DNA of 64,000 nt from Streptomyces zagrosensis. Its GTDB lineage: Bacteria; Actinomycetota; Actinomycetes; Streptomycetales; Streptomycetaceae. The notes beneath the pieces were generated by a model, which worked only from the letters and a program-made list of their open reading frames with translations, was not told the origin of the DNA and searched no databases. Position numbers and translations under genes: made by a program. Shown piece by piece: positions 16,401 through 25,638 of this stretch. Numbering within the stretch: the stretch's first letter is position 1; each line of letters begins with the position of its first letter. Location: positions 62,001 to 126,000 of the forward strand of contig NZ_JACHJL010000010.1 of NCBI RefSeq assembly GCF_014203645.1, read 5' to 3'.

Positions 16401-19400
16401 CGGCACCGAGCAGCGGATGCCCGGCCGCGGTCAGCCCGAGGTCCGCCGGGTTGCTCACGCCGCTGCCGCCATTGCTGAGCCAGTAGCGCTCGCGCTGGAA
16501 GGCGTACGTGGGTAGTTGCACCACCCGCGGGGCGGGCTCTGCGGCAAACCAGCGGGTCCAGTCCACTGCCGCACCGGCCGTGAACGCCTGTGCGACCGAC
16601 TGCGCCAACTGCGCCGACCCGCCCTGGTCGCGGCGCAGGGTCGGCACGGTGACCGCGGCCACCCCGGCCTCGTCGAAGGACTCCTGTAGGCCGACCGTCA
16701 GTACGGGGTGCGTGCTGGCCTCGATGAACAAGCGGTGGCCCGCTTCGAGCAGTCGATGCACGGCGTCGGCGAAGCGGACGCGTTCGCGGAGGTTGGTCAC
16801 CCAGTACGCGGTGGTCAGCTCCGTGGTGTCGATCCGTTCGGCGGTGACGGTGGAGTAGAAGGCGATGCTGGAGGGGGCCGGCTCGATGCCGGCGAGTACG
16901 TTGGACAGCTCGTCGGCGATCGCATCGACCTGGGGGCTGTGCGAGGCGTAGTCCACCTCGATGAGGCGGGCCCGGCCGCCGGTCTCCTGCCAGCGGGCCA
17001 CCGCGTGCCGCACCTGTTCCGGCGGGCCGGACACCACCACGGAACCGGGGCCGTTGACGGCCGCCACCACCACGGCGCAGGCCGGCTCGCCGAGCCCGGC
17101 CAGCCATTCGGCCGCCTCGTGCTGGCTCATGCCGAGCGAGGCCATCGCACCGCCGCCCGCCAACTGCCGCAGGGCCTTGCTACGTAGCGCGACGATCTTC
17201 GCACCGTCCTCGATGGACAGCGCGCCGGCGACGACCGCCGCCGCGATCTCACCCTGGCTGTGCCCCACCACGGCCGCGGGGACGACGCCTTGGTCGGCCC
17301 AGACGGCGGCGAGCGAGATCATCACGGCCCACAGCACCGGCTGCACCACATCAACCCGGCTCAACTCCGCCGCTGCCACTCCGCCGCGTAGCACCTCGGT
17401 AAGCGACCAGTCCACATGCGGGGCGAGCGCGCGTTCACACTCGGCGACCCGCGCCGCGAACACCGGCGAAGCCTCAAGCAAGCCCGCGCCCATGCCCACC
17501 CACTGCGAGCCTTGGCCCGGGAAGACCAGCACCGGGCCAAGGGCCGCGCCGCCGCCCACCGGGGAGGCCGGGCCGACCACGCCCGGGTACGTCTCCCCGG
17601 CCGCGAGGGCTTCCAGGCCCACCGTCAGCTCGTCCCGGTCCTGGCCGACCACTACCGCCCGATGCTCGAACACCGTGCGCCGGGTGGCCAGCGACCAACC
17701 CACCTCGGCGAGCGTGGCGTCCGGGGCGGTCGCCAGCTGCTCGATGAGTGCGCAGGCCTGACCTCGCAGCGCCTGCGGGCTGCGGGCGGAGATCACCCAG
17801 GGCACGATGCCGCCACTGTCGGCAGTGGCATCGCCCGTTGCCGCCCGGCCCCTTTCGGTGGCTGGTACGGGAGCGGGGTCGTGGGCCGGTACGGGGGCTG
17901 GTTCCGGTGCTTGCTCGACGATGAGGTGTGCATTGGTGCCGCTGATGCCGAAGGAGGACACGGCGGCCCGGCGCGGGCGCTCGCCCGGCGTCCACGGAAC
18001 CGGCTCGGTCAGCAGCCGTACGTCGCCCGACGTCCAGTCCACGTGCGGGCTGGGCTCGTCCATGTGCAGCGAGGGGGGCAGCTCCGCGTGCCGCAGCGCC
18101 ATCACCATCTTGATCACACCGGCGACGCCTGCGGCGGCCTGTGTGTGGCCGATGTTCGACTTGATGGAGCCCAACCACAACGGGCGCCCATCGGGGCGCT
18201 CTTGGCCGTACGTCGCCAGCAGGGCCTGCGCCTCGATCGGGTCGCCGAGTCGGGTGCCGGTACCGTGCGCCTCGACGGCGTCCACCTCACTCGGTGCGAG
18301 TCGGGCATGGGCCAGGGCCTGGCCGATGACCCGTCGCTGGGAGGGGCCGTTGGGCGCGGTCAGCCCGTTGCTCGCGCCGTCCTGGTTGATGGCGGAGCCG
18401 CGGACGATGGCAAGGACCTCGTGACCGTTGCGCCGCGCATCGCAGAGCCGCTCCAGGACGACGAGCCCCACGCCCTCGGCCCAGCCGGTGCCATCGGCAG
18501 CGGCGGCGAAGGGCTTGCACCGCCCGTCGGGGGCGAGGCCGCGCTGCCGGGAGAAGCCGGTGAACATGCCGGGTGAGGCCATCAGCGTGACGCCACCGGC
18601 CAGCGCGAGCGCGCACTCGCCATGCCTCAAGGACTGGGCGGCCAGGTGCAGGGCCACCAGGGATGAGGAGCAGGCCGTGTCCACGGTGACGGCCGGGCCC
18701 TCAAGCCCGAAGGTGAAGGCCACCCGGCCGGAGGCCACGCTGGGCGTGACCCCGGTGAGCAGATGGGCGTCTATGCCGCCGGTGGCCTGATGCAGTCGGG
18801 GGCCGTAGTCCTGCGAGGTGGCGCCGACGAACACGCCGGTGTCGCTGCCCCGGAGCGCGGCGCCGTCGATGCCGGCCCGCTCGAACGCCTCCCAGGCAGT
18901 CTCCAGGAGCAGCCGCTGCTGTGGCTCGATGGCCAGCGCCTCACGCGGGCTGATGCCGAAGAAGGCGGCGTCGAACTGTGCGGCGTCATAGAGGAAGCCG
19001 CCCTCGCGTGCGTAGCTGGTGCCCGGGTGGTCGGGGTCGGGATGGTAGAGGCCCGCCAGGTCCCAGCCCCGGTCGGTGGGAAATGCGCCGATCGCGTCAA
19101 CGCGCCCGGCCACCAGGTCCCACAGCGCCTCGGGCGAGGTGACGCCGCCGGGAAAGCGGCAGCTCATGGCGACCACGGCGATCGGGTCGGCGTCGGTGAA
19201 CCCGCTGGCCACTGGCGTACGCACCCCGACTGCCCGGTCCGTGGGGTCGCCGGTCTGCGCGCGCAATTGCGCTGCCACAGCGGTGGGTGTCGGGTGGTCG
19301 AAGGTGAGGGTGGCGGGCAGCGGCAACCCGGCTGCGGCGCTGAGCTGTTCGCTGAGCTCGGCGGCGGCCATCGAGTCGAAGCCGAGCTCCTTGAACGTCA

Positions 19401-22400
19401 GTTCCGGATCGACGGCGCTCGCCGTTGGGTGCCCAAGGACCAGGGCGGCCTTGGCCCGCACCAGGTCGAGCAGTACCCGGTCGCGTTCGGCGTCGGTCAA
19501 CCCATCCAGCCGGCCCCGCAACGCCGCCCCGGGGCCGGACGGCGACGGCGACGCGGAAGGCTCGGCCACCGGGCCCGGTAGGGCCGTCCCGTTCACCCGG
19601 GCCGGAATGTGTACGGTGCTGCGCCCGGTCTCGTGCCCAGCGCCCGGCTCCGACCCCTCCTGCCCCGCTCGGTCGGCCCATCCCGCTCGCGAAGTGGCGC
19701 CCGTCATGTCCGGCCAAAAGCGCTGGCGCTGGAAGGCGTACGTCGGCAGGCTCACCCTCGGGTACGCGGTCCCCTCCAGGGTCCGCTCCCAGCGCAGCTC
19801 CACTCCGCGGACGTACGCCTGGGCCACGGCCGCGGTGAGGGTGGCCACCTCGGGCCGCCCGCGGCGCAGTACCGCGAGCGCGACCGGGCGCGGCCGGTCG
19901 GCGCCGGCAGGCCCGGTGGCGGGCAGAGTCGTAAAGCACTCGCGGGCCATGGCGGCCAGCGGCGCATCGGGGCCCAGCTCCAGGAACGTATCGACTCCGG
20001 CCGCGTGGAGTGTGTGCACGCCGGCCATGAACCGCACGGTGCTGCGGGCGTGTTCGGCCCAGTAGTCGGGGGAGCCGAGTTGCTGTGCGGTGGCCGGTTC
20101 GCCGGTCACGTTCGATAGGACGGGGATGGTCGGGGCGGCGAACGTCAGGCCCGCGGCGACGGCCCGCAACGCGTCGAGCATGGCGTCCATGTGCGGCGAG
20201 TGGAACGCATGGCTGACTCGCAGCCTGGATGCCTTGCGCCCGCGGGCTCGCCAGGTGGCGGTCGCCTCGTCCACGGCGTCTGCGTCACCGGACACCACCA
20301 GCGAGGTGGGGCCGTTGACGGCGGCGATGACCAGCCGGTCCTCGCGTCCGTCGAGCAGCTCGGCCGCCTCTTCCACGGTGCCCTGCCAGGCGGCCATCGC
20401 GCCGGATGAGGTGAGCGCTTGCATGAGCCGGCCGCGGGCTGCGACCAGCGCGGCGGCGTCGGTGAGCGACAGCACCCCGGCCACATGGACGGCGGCGATC
20501 TCGCCTACGGAGTGCCCCAACAGATAGTCGGCCCGAAGGCCCCAGGACTCCACGAGCCGAAACAGGGCCACCTCAATCGCGAACAGCGCGCACTGGGTGT
20601 AGGAGGTCTGGTCGAGCACGGTGGGCTCGACCGAGGTGGCGGCACCCCCGGCACCCCCGGCACCTCTGGCACTCCCAGCACTCCCAGCACTCCCGGTAAT
20701 TCCGGTCCCGGCGACGGGGCCGCCCGCTGGCTCGGCGCCATCGGTGTCGGCGAGCTCAACCTGCCCGGCTTGCCCGACCTGCCCGGCCTGCTCAGCGGGC
20801 CCGCAACTCGCGGCTTGTTCGGCGAAGATGACCTCGCGTAGCGGCCGGTCCAGGTGGTGGTCGAGGCAGCCGATGGCCGCATCCAGGGCGGCGGCGAAGA
20901 CCGGGTAGGCGTCGTACAGCTCACGCCCCATGTTCAGCCGCTGGCTGCCCTGTCCGCTGAACAGCAACGCCACCTTCCCGCCGGTGGTTTTCGCCCGGGC
21001 GAGACCGACCGCGTCCGCACCCCGCTCCAACTCGGCCAAGCGGGCCAGCAGTTCATCGGTGCTCGCACCGTGTAGTACCGCGCGGTGGGCGAATACGGTG
21101 CGCCGGGTGGCGAGCGCGTACCCCACGGCGGCCGGGTCGATGTCGCTCCGGCCGGCCAGGTGGGCTCGCAACCGCGCGGCCTGACCGCGCAGCGCGGCGG
21201 CGCTCTTCGCGGACAGCGGCCAGGCGATGGGCGCGCGGCGCAGCGCTACGGTCGCCGACTCCTCGGCACCGGCACCCGCTCCGGCTCGGGCCCCAGCTTC
21301 GGTACGGGCTCCGCCACCGGCCTGCGGCTGCACGGCCGCCGGCCGCGGGTCCGGTACGGGCCGCGGTGCGGCCTCCGAGACGGGTGCGCCAGCCTCGGGC
21401 GCATCAGCCGCGGGTGCACCGACCTTGGACTCGCCGACCTTGGGTGTGCCGACCTTGCGTGCGTCAGCCTCGGGCGCGCCGGCCTCGGGCGCTTCGGCGA
21501 GCACCAGATGGCAGTTGGTGCCGCCCATCCCGAATGAGCTGACACCGGCGAGCAGCGGCCGGTCCGGGCGCGGCCAACCGGTCAGTTCACGCTGCACCGC
21601 AAGCCCCAGCTCGGCGAGCGGGATGCGGGGGTTCGGAGTGGTGTAGTTCAGGCTCGGCGGGAGCTCCCCGTGCGCGATGCTGAGCGCCACCTTGAGCAAT
21701 CCGACGATCCCGGCCGCGGCCTCCAGGTGGCCGACGTTCGTCTTGGCGGACCCGACCCGCAACGGCGCTGCGGCCGGGCGGCCCTGGCCGATGGCGGCAC
21801 CGAGCGCGGCGGCCTCGATCGGGTCGCCAACGGGCGTCCCCGTGCCGTGCAGCTCGACATACTGAACGTCGGAGGGGGCGACCCCGGCTCGTGCGTAGGC
21901 CTGGCGCAGCACCTCTTCTTGGGCGGCCGGGCTGGGGGCGGTGAGCCCATCGGTGGCGCCGTCGTTGTTGACCGCACTGGCCACCATCACGCAGTACACC
22001 GGATCGCCGTCGCGTAGCGCCGCGTCCAGCGGTTTGAGCAGCACCACGCCGCCGCCCTCGCCGCGTACGAAGCCGTTCGCCCGGGCATCGAAGGTGTGGC
22101 ACCTGCCGTCCGGGGACAGGCCGCCGAACTGAGCGGTCGCCGCGTCCATGCTGTCCTCGGCGAGGATCAGGTTGACGCCGCCTGCCAGGGCCAGCGTGCT
22201 CTCGCCCTGCCGCAGGCTCTCGCACGCCATGTGCACGGCTACCAGCGATGACGACTGGGCCGCGTCAACGACCAGGCTGGGGCCGCGCAGCCCGAGGCTG
22301 TACGACACGCGGTTGGCGATGATGCTGCGGTGCAGGCCGGTCATCGGATGCCGGTTGCCCACGAGTCCGGTGTGCCGTCGCAGCAAGGTGGCGTAGTCGT

Positions 22401-22809
22401 CCCACATCGCACCCACGAAGACGCCCGTTGAGCTGCCCGCGAGAGCGTCGGGGCACACCCCGGCGTCCTCCAGCGCTTCCCATGCCAGTTCCAACATCAG
22501 CCGTTGTTGGGGGTCCATGGCGAGCGCTTCGCGCGGCGATATACCGAAGAATTCCGCGTCGAATGCGTCCACGCGGTCGAGAAATCCGCCCGAGCGGCAG
22601 ATTCGCGACGGTGCGGCAGCGTCGTCTACGGCGCCGGGAGTTTCCGCGTGCCGGCGGTCATCCGGCATCGCGGAAATGGCGCTTTCGCCGTCTCGCAACA
22701 GTTGCCAAAAAGCCGATGGGCTAGGCGCGTGCGGCAATCGGCAGGCCAATCCCACCACGGCGATGGGAGTAGCGGACTGTGGTGACCGGGTGGGATTGGT
22801 GCTAGCCAT
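13432..22809 (-). CDS. Modular type I PKS (PKS B), KSQ loading module plus one module
   Basis: A 3125-residue chain-starting PKS. Domains: KSQ about 25-445 (Gln185 replaces the active Cys in DAAQSSSLV; HGTGT and KTNVGH His residues kept), AT about 670-985 (GHSVGE Ser767, HAFH at 867, malonyl-type), ACP (Ser1146); then KS about 1205-1630 (Cys1380), AT about 1755-2055 (GHSQGE Ser1851, YASH at 1954, methylmalonyl-type), DH about 2120-2400 (His2163 in HEVAGAVLVP; DxxxQ), KR about 2675-2860, ACP (Ser2996), tail ending DFIHNELGVS. Decarboxylation of malonyl-ACP by KSQ would give an acetyl starter. The KR lacks its catalytic Tyr (Glu2829) and Asn (Asp), so it should be inactive. The loading AT has a long Gly/Ala-rich insertion. 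I prefer ATG 22809 (GAGG upstream); ATG 22854 in the same frame is possible. Confidence 0.95.
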   Translation of the reverse strand: MASTNPTRSPQSATPIAVVGLACRLPHAPSPSAFWQLLRDGESAISAMPDDRRHAETPGAVDDAAAPSRICRSGGFLDRVDAFDAEFFGISPREALAMDPQQRLMLELAWEALEDAGVCPDALAGSSTGVFVGAMWDDYATLLRRHTGLVGNRHPMTGLHRSIIANRVSYSLGLRGPSLVVDAAQSSSLVAVHMACESLRQGESTLALAGGVNLILAEDSMDAATAQFGGLSPDGRCHTFDARANGFVRGEGGGVVLLKPLDAALRDGDPVYCVMVASAVNNDGATDGLTAPSPAAQEEVLRQAYARAGVAPSDVQYVELHGTGTPVGDPIEAAALGAAIGQGRPAAAPLRVGSAKTNVGHLEAAAGIVGLLKVALSIAHGELPPSLNYTTPNPRIPLAELGLAVQRELTGWPRPDRPLLAGVSSFGMGGTNCHLVLAEAPEAGAPEADARKVGTPKVGESKVGAPAADAPEAGAPVSEAAPRPVPDPRPAAVQPQAGGGARTEAGARAGAGAGAEESATVALRRAPIAWPLSAKSAAALRGQAARLRAHLAGRSDIDPAAVGYALATRRTVFAHRAVLHGASTDELLARLAELERGADAVGLARAKTTGGKVALLFSGQGSQRLNMGRELYDAYPVFAAALDAAIGCLDHHLDRPLREVIFAEQAASCGPAEQAGQVGQAGQVELADTDGAEPAGGPVAGTGITGSAGSAGSARGAGGAGGAATSVEPTVLDQTSYTQCALFAIEVALFRLVESWGLRADYLLGHSVGEIAAVHVAGVLSLTDAAALVAARGRLMQALTSSGAMAAWQGTVEEAAELLDGREDRLVIAAVNGPTSLVVSGDADAVDEATATWRARGRKASRLRVSHAFHSPHMDAMLDALRAVAAGLTFAAPTIPVLSNVTGEPATAQQLGSPDYWAEHARSTVRFMAGVHTLHAAGVDTFLELGPDAPLAAMARECFTTLPATGPAGADRPRPVALAVLRRGRPEVATLTAAVAQAYVRGVELRWERTLEGTAYPRVSLPTYAFQRQRFWPDMTGATSRAGWADRAGQEGSEPGAGHETGRSTVHIPARVNGTALPGPVAEPSASPSPSGPGAALRGRLDGLTDAERDRVLLDLVRAKAALVLGHPTASAVDPELTFKELGFDSMAAAELSEQLSAAAGLPLPATLTFDHPTPTAVAAQLRAQTGDPTDRAVGVRTPVASGFTDADPIAVVAMSCRFPGGVTSPEALWDLVAGRVDAIGAFPTDRGWDLAGLYHPDPDHPGTSYAREGGFLYDAAQFDAAFFGISPREALAIEPQQRLLLETAWEAFERAGIDGAALRGSDTGVFVGATSQDYGPRLHQATGGIDAHLLTGVTPSVASGRVAFTFGLEGPAVTVDTACSSSLVALHLAAQSLRHGECALALAGGVTLMASPGMFTGFSRQRGLAPDGRCKPFAAAADGTGWAEGVGLVVLERLCDARRNGHEVLAIVRGSAINQDGASNGLTAPNGPSQRRVIGQALAHARLAPSEVDAVEAHGTGTRLGDPIEAQALLATYGQERPDGRPLWLGSIKSNIGHTQAAAGVAGVIKMVMALRHAELPPSLHMDEPSPHVDWTSGDVRLLTEPVPWTPGERPRRAAVSSFGISGTNAHLIVEQAPEPAPVPAHDPAPVPATERGRAATGDATADSGGIVPWVISARSPQALRGQACALIEQLATAPDATLAEVGWSLATRRTVFEHRAVVVGQDRDELTVGLEALAAGETYPGVVGPASPVGGGAALGPVLVFPGQGSQWVGMGAGLLEASPVFAARVAECERALAPHVDWSLTEVLRGGVAAAELSRVDVVQPVLWAVMISLAAVWADQGVVPAAVVGHSQGEIAAAVVAGALSIEDGAKIVALRSKALRQLAGGGAMASLGMSQHEAAEWLAGLGEPACAVVVAAVNGPGSVVVSGPPEQVRHAVARWQETGGRARLIEVDYASHSPQVDAIADELSNVLAGIEPAPSSIAFYSTVTAERIDTTELTTAYWVTNLRERVRFADAVHRLLEAGHRLFIEASTHPVLTVGLQESFDEAGVAAVTVPTLRRDQGGSAQLAQSVAQAFTAGAAVDWTRWFAAEPAPRVVQLPTYAFQRERYWLSNGGSGVSNPADLGLTAAGHPLLGAAVEVADGVTQLLTGRVSAQTHAWLGEHEVAGAVLVPGTALVEWALRAADEAGCGGVDELALQVPLVLPATGGLRVQVVVAEPTDDGRRDVRIYSRAEDGTGADVQWLCHAEGVLSPPATEPEDAAQTADAEKTADAAGLAGVWPPAGAQPMDVADFYATSAADGYGYGPAFRGLRALWRHGDEVLAEVTLPQAAGDRDGYGIHPALLDAALQPALLLPAPGTDGPERADGQVWMPFSWSGVRLWAGDASTVRVRLSPRHDAADGERALRVTVADSAGAPVLTADALVTRPADKNQLRSAASRGVDGLFALEWAPLPAVDGLADDQVIGGGWAMLGEDRLGLGELAIAGASPYGPVRYPDVPALVAAVADGAPAPSVVLTQALGDEIALNGDERAFGGDGGQGAGLRLTQRLLGLVGDWLAQQVLSDTRLVVLTRGAVSTGDGEPAPDLAAAGAWGLIRGLQTAHPGRFLLLDLDESTDALVHAVLRTTARPEPHLAVRGGRILVPRLARAVTGGAHSADSVAAEAGVLDPDGTVLITGSTGPLGALVAEHLVRTRQTKHLILVNRPEDPATGAAESATQLVDTLAGLGAQSRVVAADLADPGAVSGLVAAIDPKHPLTAVLHIAAEPGVATAPDAEGGARATALRADRLARVWAAQASVVAQLHTATAGLPLALFATFSSAIGTLGGTGRPEEAAADAYCEALAIHRRTLGLPALAVAWGPWAADGGAPVADPARLARFGVGALPTDRALALLDAACRHGGTHLVAAAVDARALAAQPADTLPGPLRGLLAPRGRGRRSAADADVAQSVDWAGQLAGLSADERHRALLGLVRGHAATVLGHADTDAVQVDASFKELGFDSFTAVELRNRLAAATGLRLPAALIFRYPTPDGIAAHLLQRLAPDEPDKAGASVSNAVGPVLTDLTRLENALTNAILEDSDSGAVMSRLESLLAKLKAERKPANESSAAERLESASADQVLDFIHNELGVS
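20641..20703. repeat. 9-bp tandem repeat inside the loading AT of PKS B
   Basis: There are seven 9-bp units (GGCACCCCC, GGCACTCCC, AGCACTCCC and variants). On the minus strand they encode Gly/Ala/Ser tripeptides such as GSA, ARG and AGG. The array sits in the same AT loop that is expanded in PKS D. Confidence 0.85.
20761..20796. repeat. Second short 9-bp tandem repeat in the same AT loop of PKS B
   Basis: Four 9-bp units related to CTGCCCGGC encode the AGQVGQAGQV stretch on the minus strand, close to the first array. Together they make an insertion of roughly 55 residues relative to the other ATs of the window. Confidence 0.75.
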
Positions 22810-23060
22810 CACGCCTCGTACGGAGCTCAGAGTGAAAAGACTTCCGGTCGTCATGGGTCATTGGCGGCACTCCCGCTCCGGACTTGGTGATCGGTGCGAG
22901 CACGTCGCCAGCGTGGTCTGTGCCTCTAAAGGCACACCAAACAGGCCGCGGCCGGTGACTTTAGTCGGGTGTTATCGCCAGCCCGGATCATCGCCCGACG
23001 AGTGGGCCTCCGCGGCCCCTTGACGGCCAGCCGGGTCGCCGAGCACACAGGAGGAGAGTT
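22810..23060. promoter_or_regulatory. Divergent intergenic region between PKS B and the methyltransferase
   Basis: About 250 nt separate two divergent starts. At 22919-22936 it contains a perfect inverted repeat with 7-bp arms (TGTGCCT, spacer CTAA, AGGCACA), a plausible operator. The strong ribosome binding site AGGAGGAGAG of the methyltransferase lies at about 23049-23058. Nothing else is evident. Confidence 0.5.
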
Positions 23061-23870
23061 ATGTCCCAAGCGTCCGTTCCGCCGAGCGGCCAGGTGTCCG
23101 ATTACTACAGCTCGCTGGGCCCGCTGCTTCAGATGGCGTGGGACGACAACTTCCACTTCGGGTACTGGGAGAACGCCGACGACACCGCCACCGTCGAGGA
23201 GGCCACCGACCGGTTCACCGATCTCCTCATCGAGCGGCTGCGAGTGGGGCCGGGCGACCGGGTGCTCGACGTGGGCTGCGGCATCGGCAAGCCCGCGATG
23301 CAGGTGGCGACCTCGACCGGCGCCGATGTACTGGGCATCACGATCAGCGAGCAGCAGGTCAAGCAGGGGCTTGAACGGGCCGCCGCCGCGGGCATGTCGG
23401 ACCAGGTGTCCTTCCAGTTCGCGGACGCCATGAAGATGCCGTTCGAGGCGGAGTCCTTCCGCGCCATCCTGGCGTTCGAGTCGATCAACCACATGGAACG
23501 GCTGACGGCGCTGCGCGAAATGGCTCGGGTGCTGGTGCCCGGTGGCCGGGTTGTGCTGACCGACGTGACGCCGCCCGAGGACGGCAGTTACCAGGAGCCC
23601 ACCGACCCTTCCGTGGTCTCCTCGCTGGTCAAGCTGGAGGACTGGCCCGCGCTGATCGCCGAGGCCGGGCTGGTCATCGACGAGCTTAAGGACGTCACCG
23701 AGAACACCAAGGACACGGCGACCCGGATGATCGACGGCATCTTGCGGTGCCGTAAGGAGTTCGAGGCCAAGCACGGGATCTCGGTCCAAGAGGTGTTCGA
23801 CGCGGCCAAGGACGCGCTGCCGGCGGTGCCCAGCGCCGGATGCGTGATCGTGGTCGCGCACAAGCCCTGA
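23061..23870 (+). CDS. SAM-dependent methyltransferase, probably polyketide O-methyltransferase
   Basis: A 269-residue class I methyltransferase. SAM motif I is at 67-76 (RVLDVGCGIG) and an acidic segment follows at ADAMKMPFEAESF. The N-terminal part (SDYYSSLGPLLQMAW, then FHFGYWEN) resembles small-molecule methyltransferases of the sugar and macrolide O-methyltransferase type. ATG 23061 has a strong AGGAGGAGAG upstream. It stands alone on the plus strand, divergent from PKS B and followed by the SARP gene, so a tailoring role in this PKS locus is the natural inference. The target hydroxyl cannot be told from the sequence. Transfer to C or N atoms is less likely but not excluded. Confidence 0.85.
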   Translation: MSQASVPPSGQVSDYYSSLGPLLQMAWDDNFHFGYWENADDTATVEEATDRFTDLLIERLRVGPGDRVLDVGCGIGKPAMQVATSTGADVLGITISEQQVKQGLERAAAAGMSDQVSFQFADAMKMPFEAESFRAILAFESINHMERLTALREMARVLVPGGRVVLTDVTPPEDGSYQEPTDPSVVSSLVKLEDWPALIAEAGLVIDELKDVTENTKDTATRMIDGILRCRKEFEAKHGISVQEVFDAAKDALPAVPSAGCVIVVAHKP

Positions 23871-24576
23871 CCCACCCTTAGCGCCCTACCTCCGGGCCCC
23901 ACCGACCCCCCTGGTAAGGCGATGGCATTGCCCCGGCCTCCGGCGGTGGCGCGCGGCGCGGCGCGGCCGGGGCCGCTACCCCTAGCACCCCAGAGACCGG
24001 CACTCAGGAGGAGTCGGCCAGCCGAGCGTCCGAATCGGCGGGGTTTGGACGATACGACCAGCAGTAACTATCCGCTCGCCCCGAGCGGAACAGGACCAAT
24101 TCCCCTTTCGGGACCGTTCGACACCATTGCGATCACCCCCGTTTTCCCTAGGGGGTCACGGAGAGCGCGACTGGGGCTGGCGCACGCCGGACAGGGGTGC
24201 TTCGGTCTGTCCGGCGCTGGAGAGCGGCGTATCGTCTTGCCCGGAGACAACACCAGTGGGTGACGGTCCCCGAAATCCCGGCAAGCGGCTGAAAAGCCTC
24301 GCCTGGGCGGGCCGGCCGCCATTGCACTCTTGGTACGTCTTTCTGCCCGGACCATCGATCGAACCGCCACGAAGACGGGGGGATATGTGGCTACAGTGCT
24401 GTCTGATGTGAGCCAGTGGATACGGCCCTACCAGCGAGGAGAGTTCACGGCGTCCTTAGTCGTCCTCTTCGACTCCGCCGGTCACCCATCGGCGACGATC
24501 GGCATTCGCCGACCCGCTGCGAAGAATTCGTCTCCGGCATACGACAGTTCGCCACTCTCATCGACTGGGACACGCT
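23871..24576. other. Intergenic region upstream of the SARP gene
   Basis: About 700 nt lie between the methyltransferase stop and the SARP start. Short open frames here have no recognisable protein features. The length suggests a regulated promoter for the SARP gene, but no clear -35/-10 pair or SARP direct repeat could be assigned by eye. Confidence 0.4.
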
Positions 24577-25353
24577 GTGCGATATGAGATCATGGGGCCT
24601 CTCCGTGTGGTCCACGGAGAGGAAAAAACGTCTATCAGGGCGCGAAAGATAGAGGTACTACTGACTATCCTCCTCGTCCGCTCGGACCAGGTGGTTCCTG
24701 TCGATCACCTCATCACGGAGATCTGGGGCGAGGAGCCCCCGCGCCGGGTCATCGCCGGGTTGCATGTGTACGTATCCCAGATCCGCAAGTTCCTCAACCG
24801 CCCCGATCGCAGCGAGAGCCCGGTCATCACGCGTCCGCCCGGCTACGTGTTGCGCCTTGGCACCGACGAGCTCGACATCCGGTGCTTTGAGCGCCTGGTG
24901 AACGAGGGGCGGGATCACTCCCGAGCGCACCGCTACGAGCAGGCCAGGCACAGCTTCGAGAGCGCGCTCGCCCTATGGCGCGGCCCACTCCTGGACGACG
25001 TGTGCTGCGGCCCGATACTGGAAGGCTTCCAGACCTGGTTGTACGAGGCCCGGCTGGAGTGCGTCGAGATGCTGATGGACGCTCGGCTCATGCTGGGCCG
25101 ACATCGGGAACTGGTCAGCGACCTTTACCAATTGGCCACGGAACATCCGCTGCGAGAGGCGCTGCATAGGCAGCTCATGTTGGCGCTCTACCGTTCGGGA
25201 CGACGCGCGGACGCGTTGCACGTGTACCAGTCCGCCCGTAAGACGCTCAACGAGGAACTCGGACTTGAGCCGTGCCGCGATTTGCAGGCACTACAACAGG
25301 CGATTTTGACCTCGGATGACCGGCTTGAGCTGCCCATGCCGCTATCCGCCTGA
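24577..25353 (+). CDS. SARP-family transcriptional activator (PKS locus)
   Basis: A 258-residue small SARP. An OmpR-type winged-helix DNA-binding domain occupies about residues 1-90 (DHLITEIWGEEPPRR, then LHVYVSQIRKFL). A bacterial transcriptional activation (BTAD) domain follows at about 95-245 (DELDIRCFERLVNEG to LGLEPCRDLQAL). There is no ATPase extension as in AfsR. SARPs bind direct repeats near -35 and switch on antibiotic clusters. Its place between the two starter PKS genes makes it the likely local activator. GTG 24577 is chosen because it gives MRYEIMG, matching the MRYELLG start of the other SARP at 56469. It has no TTA codon. Confidence 0.92.
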   Translation: MRYEIMGPLRVVHGEEKTSIRARKIEVLLTILLVRSDQVVPVDHLITEIWGEEPPRRVIAGLHVYVSQIRKFLNRPDRSESPVITRPPGYVLRLGTDELDIRCFERLVNEGRDHSRAHRYEQARHSFESALALWRGPLLDDVCCGPILEGFQTWLYEARLECVEMLMDARLMLGRHRELVSDLYQLATEHPLREALHRQLMLALYRSGRRADALHVYQSARKTLNEELGLEPCRDLQALQQAILTSDDRLELPMPLSA

Positions 25354-25491
25354 CCTCGCCACTCGCTCCACACCACAGGCTCCACACTGGGCGCGGCGAC
25401 CAGGCACTGACGTAGCAGCGGCCCACCAGTAGGCCGGCAGCCTGTTGCTCATGTTTCCCTGCATGTCACACAACGTCGCCACCCCCTCCCC

Positions 25492-25528
25492 GGCCGGCGG
25501 CCACCGCAATCACCGGTGGCCGCCGGCC
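25492..25528. terminator. Bidirectional hairpin between SARP and PKS A
   Basis: A perfect 15-bp stem (GGCCGGCGGCCACCG and its complement) with a 7-nt loop CAATCAC lies between two convergent stop codons. No T-run is present, as is common for actinomycete terminators. Confidence 0.75.
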
Positions 25529-25638
25529 CCACTGCTCCCGTGCCGTTCCGTCCCCAGGGCTGCGCCCTCTCGGCCTGGTGCTCGCGGCCCGGTGAGTGGG
25601 CAGCCTCTCCCCCGGCAGGTACGAAGGCGCGGGCCCGC

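Noticed and set aside
13432..22809. Frameshift or gene break in PKS B because of the low-complexity inserts
   Set aside because: The frame stays open from the KSQ to the docking tail and all inserts are multiples of three, so the gene looks intact.
22926..23861. Minus-strand 311-codon frame opposite the methyltransferase
   Set aside because: The plus strand has a clear SAM methyltransferase with a strong ribosome binding site; the antisense frame has low-complexity His/Gly/Asp content.
23922..24263. 113-codon plus-strand frame between methyltransferase and SARP
   Set aside because: Pro/Arg-rich start, no ribosome binding site and no recognisable fold.
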